Below are positions 6,635 to 7,127 of a stretch of DNA of 7,127 bases, one piece after another. Position 1 is the stretch's first letter. Each line of letters begins with the position of its first letter. The position numbers and the translations under genes are program-made. Source of the stretch: Candidatus Altarchaeales archaeon ex4484_96 (GTDB taxonomy: Archaea; Altiarchaeota; Altiarchaeia; IMC4; QMZM01); NCBI GenBank assembly GCA_002254405.1, contig NJDH01000060.1, forward strand, positions 1 to 7,127, read 5' to 3'. The notes under the pieces are model-generated. The model did not search any database. It saw nothing but the letters and a program-made list of their open reading frames with translations, and was not told the DNA's origin.

Positions 6635-6641
6635 CTCCTTT
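6635..6641 (-). promoter_or_regulatory. Possible ribosome binding site AAAGGAG of the cation exporter
   Basis: AAAGGAG on the minus strand is 13 nt from the ATG at 6621. This is a good match but longer spacing than usual. A TATA-like TTTTATC at about 6652-6646 would start transcription so close to the ATG that this site would be left out of the mRNA, so either the promoter is elsewhere or the site is unused. Confidence 0.4.
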
Positions 6642-6650
6642 AAGAAGATA

Positions 6651-6675
6651 AAACCGGTTTAACTCAAACATGTTT
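6651..6675. promoter_or_regulatory. Pair of perfect palindromes, candidate operator between divergent genes
   Basis: AAACCGGTTT (6651-6660) and AAACATGTTT (6666-6675) are each perfect 10-bp palindromes sharing AAAC/GTTT half-sites. They are separated by 5 bp, with centres 15 bp apart. They lie in the 81-bp gap between the exporter (minus, start 6621) and the small Cys protein (plus, start 6703). The left one touches a TATA-like TTTTATC of the exporter. The right one abuts a TATA-like TTTTAATT (6673-6680) about 27 nt before the GTG. A dimeric regulator controlling both genes, perhaps metal-responsive, is inferred. Confidence 0.45.
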
Positions 6676-6702
6676 TAATTCTTTCATCAACTAAATAATA
6701 AT

Positions 6703-6900
6703 GTGGCTCGAAATAAATACATATTATGTAAGAAACCAATCCTCAACTATCATCCTGAATTTAATCGATTAGAGATTGATGAGAGCATATCAGCAGATTT
6801 TTGCTCTAACTGCATCGATAAATTTATTAAATGGCAACAGAAAAACTATGCTAGACTCTATCCTACACATGCGATGAAAAAAAGATACAATAAAACCTAA
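6703..6900 (+). CDS. Small Cys-containing hypothetical protein (partial zinc-ribbon-like), GTG start
   Basis: A 65-residue basic soluble protein with no signal peptide. It has C9 and a C34-S-N-C37 pair, followed by a conserved-looking block IDKFIKWQQKNYARLYPT (38-55) and a basic C-terminus. A paired-knuckle zinc site would need a second CxxC; position 6, where the first Cys would fall (Y6-I-L-C9), is Tyr, so any metal site is incomplete or uses His17. The frame is open from 6679 and GTG at 6703 is the only reasonable start; an out-of-frame ATG at 6701 gives a short dead end. There is no Shine-Dalgarno, and a TATA-like element about 27 nt upstream suggests a leaderless mRNA. I vaguely recall similar short archaeal proteins but cannot assign a function. 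The stop is 4 bp from the convergent FeoB stop. Confidence 0.65.
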   Translation: MARNKYILCKKPILNYHPEFNRLEIDESISADFCSNCIDKFIKWQQKNYARLYPTHAMKKRYNKT

Positions 6901-6904
6901 AAAA

Positions 6905-7127
6905 TCAAGCGAAGCCAAGCAACAGCCCCCCCTGATAAACCATAAACGACGCAATCCAAGCAACCACAGTAGTATACGCTACCGTGAAAAAAGCCCACCT
7001 CCAGCCTATCTCCCTCTTTATTGTTGCAACAACCACCATACAAGGCACATACAACAACACAAACACAAGAAACGAATAAGCGCTTAAAGGCGTGAACGAA
7101 TCCTGCAACGCCGCGATAAGGCCCGCT
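6905..7127 (-). CDS. feoB: Ferrous iron transporter FeoB, C-terminal fragment
   Basis: The minus-strand frame is open through the right edge and supplies the last 73 residues of a larger protein, ending with TGA at 6907-6905. The block FTPLSAYSFLVFVLLYVPC is the conserved second Gate motif of FeoB. Its Cys lies in the membrane pore region. It is followed by the typical VVATIKRE and W-x-AFFTVAYTTVVAWIASFMVYQ helices that close the protein. FeoB is a GTPase-coupled Fe2+ importer of the cytoplasmic membrane. The G domain and start lie beyond the window, so completeness is unknown. A TTG within the fragment (7108) is an internal Leu codon, not a start, because homology continues upstream of it. 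No partner feoA or feoC is visible. Confidence 0.92.
   Translation of the reverse strand, partial: AGLIAALQDSFTPLSAYSFLVFVLLYVPCMVVVATIKREIGWRWAFFTVAYTTVVAWIASFMVYQGGLLLGFA

Noticed and set aside
6701..6757. ATG at 6701 as start of a gene
   Set aside because: Its frame stops after about 20 codons; the GTG two bases later opens the conserved-looking 65-residue frame.

Overview
The window looks archaeal, most likely from a methanogen-like or uncultivated euryarchaeal-type lineage; I do not name a species. The DNA is AT-rich, with frequent ATA (Ile) and AGA/AGG (Arg) codons. A TATA element lies about 27 nt upstream of an apparently leaderless gene, and a GGTGA ribosome binding site matches the archaeal 16S tail. 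None of these is decisive alone, and a bacterial host is not formally excluded.

Layout. Positions 1-104 are the tail of an insertion sequence: the last 25 codons of an integrase-core transposase plus a terminal inverted repeat. A TATA-type promoter follows within about 20 bp. It drives a tightly packed plus-strand operon (156-4812) of four genes: a small signal-anchored membrane protein with a YIDPGTGS motif, a two-domain NoeA-like SAM-dependent methyltransferase, and two tandem paralogous membrane proteins of the sulfatase/alkaline-phosphatase superfamily. All junctions are overlaps or 1-nt gaps. Both sulfatase-like enzymes carry Thr where true sulfatases carry Cys/Ser, so transfer of a phospho-group (LtaS/EptA style) to a surface glycan or lipid is more plausible than sulfate hydrolysis. 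The methyltransferase has an N-terminal segment with protein-kinase-like D-x4-N...D spacing. This cassette is the most promising candidate for a poorly described cell-envelope modification system.

Convergent to the operon is a minus-strand lipoprotein esterase of the LpqC/PHB-depolymerase type (4948-5855). It is broken by a frameshift that moves the catalytic His and the whole C-terminus into another frame, so it is annotated as a pseudogene (or sequencing error).

The right end has a metal-handling flavour: a minus-strand UPF0016/TMEM165-GDT1 family cation exporter with both ExGDKT motifs (6070-6621), a plus-strand 65-residue Cys-containing protein with a GTG start (6703-6900), and the C-terminus of the ferrous iron transporter FeoB entering from the right edge on the minus strand (6905-7127). 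The divergent space between the exporter and the small gene holds two perfect 10-bp palindromes of the form AAAC-NN-GTTT with centres exactly 15 bp apart, a good operator candidate. No tRNA, rRNA, CRISPR array or origin was seen.
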